Below are positions 33,390 to 44,899 of a stretch of 64,000 bases of DNA, piece after piece. Source of the DNA: Ryuthela nishihirai (Eukaryota; Arthropoda; Arachnida; Araneae; Heptathelidae). Position numbers and translations under genes: made by a program. Under the pieces are notes generated by a model that was not told where the DNA came from, ran no database searches, and saw only the letters and a list, made by a program, of their open reading frames with translations. The stretch is taken from NCBI GenBank assembly GCA_038380435.1, contig JAWZYU010000001.1, positions 14,364,001-14,428,000 of the forward strand. The letters run 5' to 3'. Each line of letters opens with the position of its first letter. Position 1 is the first letter of the stretch.

Positions 33390-33910
33390 CCCATTAAGGA
33401 CATGCGCCATTGGAAGAATGGAGGCTGGTCAGTCTCAAGCAAACGGCCGATGACTGAATGTCTCGAATGATGGTTTCCAGACTCTGGAGACAATGTCAGG
33501 ATACAAGTTATGTCACTAGGAGACCAGTATAAGGTTGCTCAGGAGTTACAACACTTCGAGACATCCAGTATCTAGTTTAACTGCCAGTCGCCATTGATCA
33601 CTTACAGCTCTCCAATTCGCTTTGTCCAGAAAAAAGAGAATTTCATTGTGAAAGTTTGGCAAAAAAAAGTAACACAAGGGTATTGAACATATGGAGTGGC
33701 CCGAAATATACCCGACTTAATCCTATTGAGTATGTCTGAGATATCTTGGGGAAATGGATTGCCATTCTCAGCTCTCCTTCAAGAAGCCTCCGTGATTTTC
33801 GGACAGCCCTTGTACACCAATGGACTTTAATGCCTTCAGAATTGATTGGAGAAATTGTTGGCACAATGAGGCGTTGCGAGTCACATACTTTTAACACTTT
33901 GCTGACACTT
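33390..33910 (+). pseudogene. Tc1-like transposase remnant, internally deleted
   Basis: The 5' part (about 33410-33600) reads as a broken N-terminal HTH with GRMEAGQSQAN-like sequence. The 3' part (33690-33895) carries a PDLNPIEYVWDILGKWIA-like block, in which an in-frame TGA replaces the Trp codon, then SLRDFRTALVHQW and IVGTMRRCES. These are the last catalytic region (DDE second half) and C-terminus of Tc1 transposases, which cut and paste DNA at TA sites. The middle of the gene is missing. No TIRs found. Confidence 0.8.
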
Positions 33911-33959
33911 ACTTTTAACCTGAGTTTTCGTTCACCTTCTTGGATTTACTTTTGTGCCT

Positions 33960-35150
33960 TCGTGTAAACTTTATTAATCATACAACTAGTCATCTTGCAA
34001 TATTTATACTTATGCAGAATTATAATCACAACTACAATTTATCTATATATAAATTTTCTTTAAAAATATTTAGAACCTGGTTTAGCAATCGGAGGTTTTG
34101 TGTTTGTAACTTAACCTTTGCACTTGGATGTAAAAAACGATTTTATATTGCAGAGGGCCCCGCCACCTGTGGCCAAATTGTACATCGACTGAGGCTAAAA
34201 TGTCTAGCCACAAGACATCTTGAATTCAGATTTCATTCAGTAGCATGGAGAATGCGAATTCTGCTGGCGATATTTCGGAGCATCTTGACGGTTCAGAAAT
34301 TTATGATGGAAAAAATATCTTGAGAAGGGATCAAAAGTGACGCTGATCAATACGGACTTCCTATTTAATGTTATTCTAGGATAGCATTGATTATTATTTA
34401 ACACTTCATCAATCATTAGTAGAGACACCGAAAGCCATATGTGTGAACTTTGCAATTTACTGTTTGATCAAGAAATTTTGCTGAAATATCAACTCTAACA
34501 AAGTGAACACGGAAAACGTATAACAGAAAGTGGGAGACTACCAGAACACCAATCAAATTCCTACTGGAATAAAAGCACAAATACATATGTCTTTTTATAT
34601 TATCTTCAATTTTCGTTTCTGGAAATAAAATTATGCTTTCGTTATTTTCAAATATTTTAGATTTATAGGATGGTGGTATTTTCAAGTAGCGACATCTGTA
34701 AAACAAACAATTTGTAATACTCAACATTTGCTTCACTTTGGACAATCCTCTACATAGGGATAAAAAAGGAGTTTTCAAACGTTTTGCAATGGATATATTT
34801 ACTGGGAAAGAGATTCAGGTGCTTCAGACTTATAATGACGAAAGAAAAATCTTGGAAGTCAACTCAGGTTGTATACGTTTTTAAAATCAATACAAAGATC
34901 TCACAGAAAAAAAAAAAAAACATACAGCTAGTCATCTTGCAATCTTTATATCAGGTTGGTCCTTTTTCTCAACTGGTCCATTTTCCTTACAGCTAGTTGA
35001 AGAAGTGGAACAGCGAGAATTGACTTAAGTAGGAATTTTTAAAATGAACAGGATTTCTTCAAACATCTCCGCCATCAAATCAGATAATCCTAATTATACT
35101 TTTTGTGTTTGCATGGGTTCCAGAATAAAAGTAATATCTCAAAAGAGTAG
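33960..35150. other. Spacer, nothing recognised
   Basis: A GC-richer segment near 34150-34210 (gggccccgccacctgtggcc) stands out but matches nothing I know. Other open frames look like chance. Confidence 0.4.
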
Positions 35151-35154
35151 TAAT

Positions 35155-35635
35155 TTTAGTTGGGTTGTTTCAGCTCTGAGCTGCATTTTTTGAATAATAA
35201 AAAAAAAATACCCCCCCCCCCCTCAAGCAGCTGCTTGCCACAGAGGTCTGACAGGAGCCTGTCAGTTTATATGCCACAGTAGAAGATACAGTGGGCTAAA
35301 TGATCAGTCGCAAAGACCACAAGAGCTCAGAGAAGGTCAGAAAAGTAGACACACTAGAATTATGTTTCAATATTTAGCTGTTATTTATCCTACCTCCAAG
35401 GCCATTAGTCGTGTTCTTTAATGTGAACATGGTAATGCTCCCTTGTACAGAGAGCCACGGCTTAACGTCCCATCCGACGGATGTTGCCTTCCCAAGCAAT
35501 AGGCGTCTCCTTTCGAACCGAGGGAAAGGGTCAGGGGTAGAGGAGATCAATCTTAACGCTGGCACATTTGAAAATTGAAACTGGTAGCTGCAATTAAGAA
35601 CCTGGCGCACTACAGATTGAGTCAATCCCTTCCAG
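35155..35635 (-). mobile_element. SINE A, decayed, split by SINE B fragment
   Basis: 3' tail at 35157-35191, body from 35288 (cagtgggctaaatgatcagtcgc) to the head at about 35635. Heavily diverged. The split lies in the cacttttttgcacacc segment. Confidence 0.78.
35192..35287 (-). mobile_element. SINE B 3' fragment inside SINE A
   Basis: Only the 3' third is present (ctcaagcagctgcttgccac ... tatgccacagtagaagat), with the plus-strand tail aataataaaaaaaaaata and a poly-C run. It is 5'-truncated at insertion or cut later. TSD not resolved. Confidence 0.8.
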
Positions 35636-35639
35636 TAAT

Positions 35640-35955
35640 AATTTAATCTTTACAATATGAGTCTTACAGACCGGTACTTCGTATTGCAATGTAAAACAGC
35701 ATATTTGTATTTCAGAGTTAATATTTATTTTAGACTCTGCGGTTTCCTCATGATCTGTATTTATTTCAGAGGACTGCAATTTTTTTCATCATCTGTTCGA
35801 AATATATATATTAACATTAAACAACAGGTAAATACATTTCTTTAAAAAATTTCCTAATACGTACTTAAATATTGAAACTTAACATTTTAAATTGTAATAT
35901 TATATATAATTTCTTTCATTACATTGAAATATTTTCCAAGTAATGTTGTACACAA
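35640..35955. other. AT-rich spacer, nothing recognised
   Basis: No feature supported. Confidence 0.4.
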
Positions 35956-35957
35956 CT

Positions 35958-36282
35958 AGGCCCGGATCTAGAAAAAATTGGGGAGGGGGGGCAAGAAACA
36001 CAATCGAGCCGAAAAAATGCATAAGGTGGGGGGGGGAGGAGTCAAGAGACTGGATTTCCAATGCAGTATAATATTTCTATTTCTGTTTTACAGGGCTTTA
36101 AAAATTTCTTGAAAAATGTAAAAAAAAATAATAAATACGTTGAATAATTTTTGCCTCTTTTACCATTATTAGCATTCATGGCCCCCTTGGTCATGCCTTT
36201 CCCTTTCAGAACTTGCTATTAGAACTTGCTAACTATAGTACTAAGAGCCTCCTTACTATTATTGTCCCTAGATTCGGTCCTG
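35958..36282. mobile_element. MITE-like element with short TIRs
   Basis: TIRs aggcccggatctag and, at the right end, ctagattcggtcct in inverted order (36268-36282). The interior has G-rich runs (ggggaggggggg, ggtggggggggag) and no coding sequence. The same terminus appears at about 8265-8334 and perhaps near 39366. Superfamily undetermined. Confidence 0.55.
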
Positions 36283-36289
36283 TATTCAA

Positions 36290-37608
36290 CCATGGAATGA
36301 TATCGGACTGTATGTACAATTATGTTGATAACAGTAACATGAAGTATGAAGAAAAATAATAACATGCAAAGCAATTAATTAGGTTTTTAATTATATAGAA
36401 ACTTCAAGAGAAAGCTGGCTGACCTTTAAAGCTTCTTCGTCTTTTTTAGTTCGCCATTTGTAAAAACGGTGACTGGGCTTCCTGCGTCTTCCAAGTGTCC
36501 TCGGAAATGAAATTCTCTCTTCCAATCTGAGTACCTTCAAGCTCTTTGGATAGAATATTTGCCATTCAGTTGGTCGGTTACTTTGCCATTCAGTGCTACT
36601 TTATTGAGAGGGAAACAGTTTTATAAATTTGTTCTTTGCTTATTAAATCGTTTTATAGCAAAACTTTCAGACAAGTTCTGGTAAAAGTCGAAAAGAAAAA
36701 AAAACTGTAAAATATATATAAGATATGACTTTATTCGATAAATTTCTTATTTCTTCCTCTTTTTCAAACAGTTTCTGATGTTTAAATGCATTTTTGCTTT
36801 CAGCATAATCATGTACCTTTGACAAACAAATTCTCTTCCACGCGCAACGAAATTCCCAAGCCACTCTAAGGTGTACCTCTCCATAATCTTCTGCTAATGT
36901 TCGAATCTTTAATCTTTTCGAAATAATTTTTTTCCCTCCACAGGTTTTTCAGAATGCAAGCGTGCTAAATCAAAGATGCTCTGTTAATTGCACGAAAGTT
37001 ACAGCGATGTAATCTGGGCATTTTGCAGTTTCGAGAGACCAAATGTGCAACTAAAAGAGATGCTTTTAGAACATAATTTCAATTTTTGGAAATAAATTTA
37101 AAGCTGGGATTAAAGACTGAATGTTATTTGCTGCTACTATAAACTTAGGATTCTAAGGAGGAACGAGAACAAGAAGTCTTATGGAAAACTTTAGAATATT
37201 TTTGAATTCTCTTAAAGTAGGGAATATTGTTTTGCCTTCAGAGACTACAGTGCCAAAGTTGTTACTGACTCTAAATTTTGCATTGGAGTGAGAGGCACTA
37301 TGTATATCTAAGAACCAGGTTGAGAGAATGTTTATTTGTTCTTTCATAAAAACAATAAATAGCCTTTCTCTCAACCGGGTAATTAAAACCTGAGCGCAGA
37401 TGTAGATCCCAACAATTTCAATGTGATCGTGAGTCAGCCATTGCTCCATCCACACGGCTAGAACTAAAACCAAAACTTTTCTCAGATAATAGTAAGTTTA
37501 TTTTTACTGTTTCGAGCGAGTTACAGTCTTGTTTTTACAATCTTGAGCGAGAGCGTCTCATTAGGTGCAGTTTGATAATAACTCTTCCTTCAAATACAAG
37601 CACATTCA
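36290..37608. other. AT-rich spacer, nothing recognised
   Basis: No supported gene or repeat. Confidence 0.4.
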
Positions 37609-37612
37609 TATA

Positions 37613-38195
37613 CAGGGTGTCTCAAAAATATAGGTACAAACTTTTAGGGGAGGTAGATAACGTCTAAAGGAATGAGAATTGCATAGGAACCCATAACCGG
37701 AAACGTCACCGTAAGTCAGTAGGCGGCGCTGTTCATCTGTGCGCTAGAGGGGAAATTTCGGATATCCTCATTCGAGCGGCAGTCGGCTTACGAAGAGCAT
37801 GCAAAGGTATTCGAACAGGGAACTGGTAGATATGCACTTAGTGTATGGAATAGCTGAGGGCAACGGATGAGCCGCTCAACGAATGTATCAAGAACGCTTC
37901 CCACACAGACATGTACCGGGCCACCGTTTGTTTGCGCGTGCGCATCAAAATTTGTGCGATTATGGGTCATTAAGAGGCAGCAGAAGTGAGGGCAGGCCAT
38001 CTAGTACGTCATTTGTAATAATTATGTCCAATAAATGTTTTCCCATTAATCACTGTCTTGTGTCGTTCTAGATCTTGTACCTCTGCTACTACTTTCCCAT
38101 GACGTTTCCGGTTATGGGTTCCTATGCAATTCTCATTCCTTTGGATGTTATCAATCTCCCCTAAAAGTTTGTACCTATATTTTTGAGACACCCTG
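37613..38195 (+). mobile_element. 583-bp Tc/mariner-type element with ~105-bp TIRs
   Basis: TIRs start cagggtgtctcaaaaatata and end with the complement gagacaccctg. The repeat extends over about 105 bp (to the aaccggaaacgtca region, 37700-37715 and 38090-38105). TA on both sides (37611-37612, 38196-38197). The interior carries a short transposase-like frame. A deletion derivative of a larger element. Confidence 0.85.
37799..38071 (+). pseudogene. Transposase-like HTH (DUF4817-like) remnant with one stop
   Basis: Starting at ATG 37799 the frame reads MQRYSNRELVDMHLVYGIAE, meets TGA at 37868-37870 (one base from CGA) and continues in the same frame with AAQRMYQERFPHRHVPGHRL and HQNLCDYGSLR to a stop at about 38071. 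The pattern YQERFP.R..P....F.R.H..L...GS is that of the helix-turn-helix module often annotated DUF4817 in arthropod transposon proteins. The DDE catalytic part is absent, so this could at most bind DNA. Confidence 0.65.
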
Positions 38196-38197
38196 TA

Positions 38198-39265
38198 CAC
38201 CGAAGAGCCAAAATATTTTACTAGTGCGTCTTTATGCAAATCGAAGCAACTGTAGGTAAATGACGGCGCACCTGATACTGAGCTCTGTTAATCAGTGCTA
38301 TTCTTGTTCTTCAGATAGGAAAGGCAGCAGATTTAAGTGAGTTTGGCAAAGGCCAAATTGTAATTAGCAAACCGACTGGGTCAGAGCATTTCCACGACGG
38401 CAACGCTTGTGGGGGAGGCTCATGGTCAGCCGTGGTTAGTACCTTCAAAAAGTGGTCCGAGGAGGAGAACCACGAACCGCCGGGCAAGGTGTGGGCCGAC
38501 CATGGCTCATGGATGCCAGAAGTGAGCGAAGGCTATTCCGTATGGTACGAGCCAACAGAAAGGATACTGTGGCACAACTCACCTGTAATTTGAATGCTAG
38601 TGACGGGAGTAATGTGTCACAACACACAGTACACCGAACCATGCTGAAAATGGGACTATGTAGCTGCAGGCCACTCTGAGTGCCATGCTAACCTCGGTTC
38701 ACCATCAAAAGTGCTTACAATGGGCACGCAAGCATCAAAATTGTACCTTGAATGATTGGAAGAAAGTCGTCTGGTCCGATGAATCTCGTTTGCTGTTGCA
38801 CCATGTGGACAGCCGGATACGTGAGCGTCGTTTACCTGGGGAAGTGTTGGCACCAGGATGTACCATGGACAAAAACAAGCCGGTTGGAGAAGTGTAATGC
38901 TTTGGGCAATGTTCTGCGCGGAAGCCCTGGGTCCAGTCATTCATGTGCAATAACCTATGACGTCTACCTCCTTCGTGGAACATGAGGAAGAGTTCCAGGT
39001 GTTGTCCTAGCCTTCAGATTCCCCAGACATCAATCAATCGAGCATCGTGATTTCTGTTGGAATAGCATATACGATTTGCAGCTGCTCAACCACGTTGCTT
39101 ACAAGAGTTAAAGGATCTGTTGGTAATGTGTTGGTACCAGATACCACAAGACACCTTTAGATATCATGTAGTGTCCGTGCCTCGTTGGGTAAGAGCTGTT
39201 TTGGCGGCACGTGGAGGTTCAATATCATATTGGGCAGGTGGTCATAATGTTTTGGCTCTTCGGTG
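38198..39265 (+). mobile_element. Tc1-like transposon, near full length, dead
   Basis: About 1.07 kb. TIR caccgaagagccaaaa at the left and its complement ttttggctcttcggtg at the right. Flanking TA dinucleotides at 38196-38197 and 39266-39267. The left TA is shared with the preceding 583-bp element. Confidence 0.9.
38335..39245 (+). pseudogene. Tc1-like transposase pseudogene
   Basis: Read across several frameshifts: EFGKGQIVI near the N-terminus; FRMVRANRKDTVAQLTCNLN and SQHTVHRTMLKMGL (second HTH, 38530-38670); CLQWARKHQNCTLNDWKKVV followed by WSDES (first catalytic Asp region); and the C-terminus with QIPQDTFR, VSVPRWVRAVLAARGG and YWAGGHNVLAL (39125-39260). It would excise and reinsert the element at TA, but indels and stops make it inactive. 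Confidence 0.85.
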
Positions 39266-39367
39266 TATATGTATATATACGTATATGGCTTCCACATTTA
39301 TATGCAGGAACATAAGCGCCGACTTTAAATATTTGCCACTGCGGACAGACTAGTTATATAGAAAGCA

Positions 39368-41190
39368 GGATCTAGGGGAGCAGGGGACAAGGATACCATG
39401 CGCCCCCCTGATAATACTATTTAGGTTTGGTGAGGAGTGTGATGAGGAAAAATATACGGGAGAATTTCTAACAAAGTCTTTCTCTCATGTTCAAAATTGT
39501 ATCTCATAAGTTATAATGTTTGTACACGTCTTCAAATAAAGATATTTCTTCTGTTTTGCATCTCATCTTATAAGTAGTATTGCAAAACGTTTAGAAAGGG
39601 CAGTATTTGCCCTTTCTAAACGTTTTGCAATGCTACTTATAATTTTCGACATAATGGGTGTGTCAGCTTTTTCCAGTTGTTTCAGAAATCCTTTTGCTTT
39701 TATCTGGCATTTGCACTGCATTGACACATGGGAACCAATCAAGCAGACCTCTGACACTTCCATAGTAAAGACCTGCTCACTAGGTATACCACAGTGTAGA
39801 GTTCCAGTTCTTTTCAGCGTTGCGAATCACAACAAAAGTTGTACTTTAAAGAAAAAAAATATCGTTCTTAGGAGTTTAGTACTCTACCCGTGCAGATTTG
39901 GATTTTGTTTTGCACTATACAAGATGCAAAACACAAATTTGTGTTTTTTTTTTTAATTTGTAAAAAAACACGGGGGCGAAAAGTTACTTTTGCGCCCGTG
40001 AAGTCGGTATCCATGTGTAGGAATATGACTGGTTATGTATCAATTGACTAGGATCATCTTTGCTCGGGTCTTAAACCCTTTCAAATGCATAGTGGATGAA
40101 ATTCATCACGTCACACCCTTTGATTTGACATACATTCATTACAACATACCCCCGTAACCCCCCTCCCTTTATTTAAGGGGGAGGCAGAAAGTGGAAGACC
40201 CTTGTCTGAGATACTCTTTATGTCAGTCCGAGAGTGTTATAGAGTGTCTTGTTCGAGATACTCTATATGTCATAATCTTTCATTTGAGATATATACTTGG
40301 TAATCATTTCGTTTTCCTTTTTTTTTTCGGGAGGGGGAAGAAAGGTTGGGTTGTCAAACCCTTAAGTAGCTTAAAATGATAAAGAGACAAAGTTGTAGAC
40401 TAATTTCCCACTTTTTATGTAGAGGCCTTTTTTTCGGGCGGGGAGAGAGGAAGAAAAGTTAGAGGTCACACCTTTACTTTTCTTTAAGTTATGCTGAGAG
40501 GGAACTGTATACCAAATTTGGTGATTCTAGCTCTTTTTGGTGCTCCGGTTAGAAGTTATTCCTCATTTATTTTTTGGATGAATAATTTTTTGGGAGAAGA
40601 AGAAATTTTGGAAGTCAAACCCTTTCCTAAGTTCTGAGCTTCATTTGTCTCTGTGCCCCCATAGTCGGTGTTAGTTGGAAAAAAAGTCTTTCAACACTTG
40701 CACTGTTTATTTATAATATAAATTTTATATCATATATAGTCTAATAATTGGTGCTATATTTCTAAAGTTGCAAGGAAAAACCTTAAAGACATGAAATGTA
40801 TAGTAAGTAGCCTAAGACCTGCCAACAAAAATATTTCCATAATTGGCACTTTATTCAGAGTGATCCTTCGGGCTGATGAAAATTTTACAAGTTTTTCTGT
40901 ATCTGGTTGCAGCTTTGTTAATAGCAAACAAAGATCACATCTCTTAATATGAAGACGATTACGATCTTTTTATAGCAGGTAACCACCACTCGACTACGAC
41001 CGCATTCAACAAGATAAGATGTGGTAAAAGATATAAAATAGAACTTTGCTTCTCCCAGAGCAAGGGAAACTTCCTACCAATTTCACTGCTTATTTACGAA
41101 TTATATTTGCCATATTTGAATATATATAGTTAGTTGGTTATGAAAAATCATAAATGTGATTATTACATCTCATTCGTAATATTGTATTAT
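39368..41190. other. Spacer with one long fold-back, otherwise unrecognised
   Basis: Besides the fold-back 39568-39642, there are loosely repeated words gagatactctatatgtcat (about 40207-40280) and G-rich runs with poly-T (40320-40450). A segment reading taccaaatttggtgattctagctc (about 40508-40531) looks like part of a dispersed repeat, but no family can be named. Confidence 0.4.
39568..39642. repeat. Fold-back, 35-bp arms, 5-nt loop
   Basis: Arms 39568-39602 and 39608-39642 are complementary with a single mismatch; loop gtatt. No TIR-like element is evident outside it. Confidence 0.93.
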
Positions 41191-41193
41191 GGC

Positions 41194-41390
41194 AGTATGT
41201 GGTCGACTAGTTAGCGCTCTTGGTTACTAATCGAAGGGATCTGGGTAAGGCATGAATGTCTGTGTTGTCTTTCTGCTGAGGTCTCGACTACCTCACAGAC
41301 TTTATCTATGACGTATTAAACTGATAGGCTCCTGTCGGACGCTTGTGGTAAGCAGTTTCTTGAGGGGAAATTTACTATTTATTTATTTAA
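41194..41390 (+). mobile_element. SINE B, decayed
   Basis: gtggtcgactagttagcgctcttggttact..., gaaggcatgaatgtctgtgt-like middle and caggctcctgtcggac... tgaggggaaatttac end align with the type copy. The B box is partly deleted. Confidence 0.75.
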
Positions 41391-41479
41391 GTTTGGTTGG
41401 CTCCTTCAGAAACTTATTGTGATCTCCTATTCCATTTTTTTTCCATGTGGCCCTCTAGACGTATGACTGGCCCAAGTCG

Positions 41480-42210
41480 AGAAATACTGATCTAAAATAT
41501 AACCCATTTTCATGAAGTCGTTGGGGCGGGGGTGGCTCAGTCGGTAGCGCGCCAGGCTCGTAATCTGTAGTTCCCAGGTTCGAGTCCCAGCTGGGTCAGC
41601 GTTGAGATTTATCTCCGCAAAATTTCCCCGCCCTCCGACATTCAGTAGGGGACAACGATCGGCTTGGAAAGGCCGCCGTCTGTCGGATGGGACGTTAAGC
41701 CGTGGCCCCGTGTGCGGGAGAGCAATACCCTGTGCACGTTAAAGAACACGCTGGATGGCCTTGACGGGAGGCTACCATCTGTCTCCCAACAGCTGTTCCA
41801 GTGGGTTCCCTCCCCCAACCTTCTCTGAGCCTTCGGGGTCCATGTGACCTGGCCATTTAGCCCATGGTGTGCAAAAAAGTGCCGCTCAGAGGTAAAACAA
41901 TCCAATCATGAAGTCGTTGGGACACAGTTACTTTAGATACTGTCTTTCCAGTGGCAGCTGACAGCTCTGATGCAAGTTGGAGGTCTGACATCATTCTATT
42001 GCGCTTTGCGGTTAGGGTCAGGAGACGAACTGTTCTTGCTCTGGGCCTACTCGTGTCCTAGACATTCCAGTGTCTTCAACATATCTCCAGAGTCTGGTAC
42101 ACTTTCATGAATGTGGCAACCTCTCTGTATGACTGCCCAGCTTTCATTCCTTCCATCTCTCCTCTGACCATCATCCGAATTATTCATCCTTTGAACTTCA
42201 ACAAAAATGC
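41480..42210 (-). pseudogene. Tc1-like transposase N-terminal remnant split by SINE A
   Basis: On the minus strand 42200-41922 reads, through frameshifts, RMMVRGEMEGMKAGQSYREV, TRPRARTVRLLTLTAKRNR-like sequence and DLQLASELSAATGK, typical of the Tc1 N-terminal double HTH. Removing the SINE and one TSD copy, the next residues are SQRLHENGLYFR, the expected end of the second helix-turn-helix. The catalytic domain is missing. Confidence 0.78.
41526..41905 (+). mobile_element. SINE A, full length, inside Tc1 remnant
   Basis: Young, near-consensus copy. The longest TSD seen for this family, 16 bp: tcatgaagtcgttggg at 41510-41525 and 41906-41921. Confidence 0.95.
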
Positions 42211-42214
42211 TATT

Positions 42215-42850
42215 TGAAACGCTCGATAAAGCCGTTCTTAATCCTGAAGCTGCTTTTATTGCCAGCTTAATTTGTCTTTCGCCTTGAGAAATGCAAATTC
42301 AGTAGCCGATAAATGTGAGTTATTTCACTCTAAATATTCTCCGGAACATCCATTAAAATCCAAAAAGTATTTATTGAGATATTTGCCATTTTGTTCAACT
42401 TCTCTTAAATTTTAAACAGTAAAATACTCTGCAGCCAAAACCCTCTAAAATAGTTTACAGAAAATGTGATATCTGCTGAATATGGAGAGTTCAGGGAGGT
42501 TCACAATTTTGTAGCATTCAATAGAACCTTCATCGAAACAGATATTCCCATTGAAAGAATGAAGATGATTGATTCTCCAGGATCCGACTAATCTTTTACG
42601 AAGTGGTTTCTGTAGCACTTGCGAACTATTAGCATTACATAAACCATCGCTTAAAGCTGTTACTCTTTTCTTTAAAAAACTTCAGAATCAACTCCATTTC
42701 GATTACTAGTGCAAGGGGATGATTTATTCTTACACCAATTGATTGGTCAATTTTTTAAACATATTTTATTACATAACTCATTTTTGGTCAAAATTTTATC
42801 TACTGCTTTCTTACTGCAAACCTAAACGCTAAATCACAGTAACAAATACG
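42215..42850. other. AT-rich spacer, nothing recognised
   Basis: No feature supported. Confidence 0.4.
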
Positions 42851-42862
42851 ACTTTCAAATGG

Positions 42863-43235
42863 AGGATTCGATTGTTTTACCTCTGAGTGGCACTTTTTTG
42901 CACACAATGGACTAAGTGGCCAGGTCACAAGGACCCGAAAGGATCGGAGCCAAGTAGGGGACAGGAATCAACTCAACAGCTTTTAGAAGACAGAAAGAAT
43001 CCTCCGATCAAGGTCATCCACAGTGTTCCATAAGTGCACAAAATAATGACTATCAGGCATACGGCACCAGACCTTAACTTTTCAATCTGATGATAGGTGT
43101 GTAAATTTATACAAAGGTGTTATATTTCATAAAGGGTGTTAGCAGAGAAATCCTCAACACAGGCCTGTCGGGAATTGAAACCTGAGATTGAAATCTCGGT
43201 GTGTTTCCATAACTGACTGAGCCAACCACCTCCTC
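42863..43235 (-). mobile_element. SINE A, old full-length copy
   Basis: Substituted throughout but alignable from gattgttttacctctgag to the head (gactgagccaaccacc). A TSD tcaaatgg is still visible at 42855-42862 and 43236-43243. Confidence 0.82.
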
Positions 43236-43244
43236 TCAAATGGG

Positions 43245-43840
43245 GAAAACAATTATTTAGAGCTGAGCCGAAAGTGAATCGAAATGTTGTTCTAGTGCTT
43301 CATGATTTCAGATCTTCGAGCCCTAGCTGTTCCATTTTTTATTAAAATGCTTTACAATAATAATTTCACCCGTGTATCTTTTATTTAAAAGGTTTCCTTT
43401 TCTTTTTAATTATGATATACGTATTTTAGAAAAATAATATTAATTAAATTTATAGAATTTGGCTGATTGAGAGAAACCAGTCGAGAATTCCCATTCGCAG
43501 CAAGAAAATTCTCTTCTCGGAAAATCAAATGTGTTTTTGTAGCAATGATAAAATTTTTCTCTCTCTAAAGCATGGAAACGACTTCTATTTTCTTCTTCTT
43601 TCCACGTTACTCTCTAAAACGCAGTTAAAACTATCATCGGCGCACTAAATTATGGATATCAGATACATGCACCATATGCCAATATAGAGACGATATGATA
43701 ACCAGTGTACTTCCCTTCTTACACTCTAGCTTATGAGTACAAACAGGGTAGTATGGTCGAATTACTGAGAATATTGCTTGAAAACAATAGGTCGATTTAT
43801 GCCCATAATCCTTTAAACTCACTTCAGCAATGGAAGGCGA
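43245..43840. other. AT-rich spacer, nothing recognised
   Basis: No feature supported. Confidence 0.4.
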
Positions 43841-43845
43841 GAGTA

Positions 43846-44188
43846 GGGGTGAGTCAGTCGATAGGGCATCAGGCTGGTAATCTGCAATTCTTCAGTTCGC
43901 GTCCTAACTAAACCAGGTTTGAGATTTATCTTCGCAAAACCCCCCACCCTGCCCTCAGTCAATAGTGGACACAGATGGGCTTGGAAAGGCCACCCTCCGT
44001 CGGATTGGACGTTAAGCCCTGTGATGGACGTTAAGCCATACCCTGTGCACGTTAAAGAACATGCTGGATGGCCTTGATGGGAGGCTTCCATCTGTCTCGT
44101 AACAGCTGTCCAGTGAGGCCTCAGGGTCCTTGTGACCTGCTCATTTAGCCTATTGTGTGTAAAAAAAGCGCCGCTAAGAGGTAACCAC
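43846..44188 (+). mobile_element. SINE A, diverged
   Basis: Head with gtgagtcagtcgatagggc, B box equivalent agttcgcgtcct, body with a small duplication around gacgttaagcc (44007-44038) and a deletion in the ggtccc-agaaggttgg part. No TSD found. Confidence 0.82.
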
Positions 44189-44189
44189 G

Positions 44190-44895
44190 TTTCAACAAGG
44201 TGGTGAATAAACTACACACTGCGGCATTTCTTAGTTTTATTTACATTTCTAATACGATTCTAAGAGTAAAAATTCAACTATTTAAAGTTCAGAATCTCAT
44301 CCAATAACGGCAGTTATCTTAAAATTTCTATTAACTTTGCTTCCATCTAAGCAAGCTCTGATTGGCTAACTGTATGGAATTGATATCTTATGCGTTGAGG
44401 ATTTCTTCATCACTTGTTCTATTAGCGGAAAAAAATTAATCCTCTTCCGATTCGCCGTAGATACGTATCCTACCGACTCCCTTGTCATTCTTACGTTATT
44501 GTATAACACGGGTATTCGAAGACAATTGTGAAAAGAAATAAAAACAATTTTAGAAAGATATTATACAGTTGTTAAGATGCCTTGATTTTTAATTCAATAG
44601 ACTTGAGGATGTTATCCATATCAACACTTCTCAAAATTAACCCAGCCAAAAGGTATTCTGTACATTTATGCAAATTAGTGTATCAGTGCGGAAGAGTTAT
44701 ATATGTAAATGAGGGGAAAATCGTGGGGAAAATGAGGGGAAAATCATTTAAAATGCGGCGGATGACATGAATTCTGTTAGTTGTACAGAAGATTGTATCG
44801 GGGAAAAGAGGACAATGTAGATTAAAGAAACCGAACCTGACCTGTAAACCTGGTTACCATGGAAGGGTAAAGCAGTTTGTACCTCGTAAACGGAT
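44190..44895. other. AT-rich spacer, nothing recognised
   Basis: No feature supported. Confidence 0.4.
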
Positions 44896-44899
44896 GTTT

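Noticed and set aside
34150..34210. GC-rich block gggccccgccacctgtggcc as a regulatory element or gene end
   Set aside because: Short, isolated, and no other signal around it.
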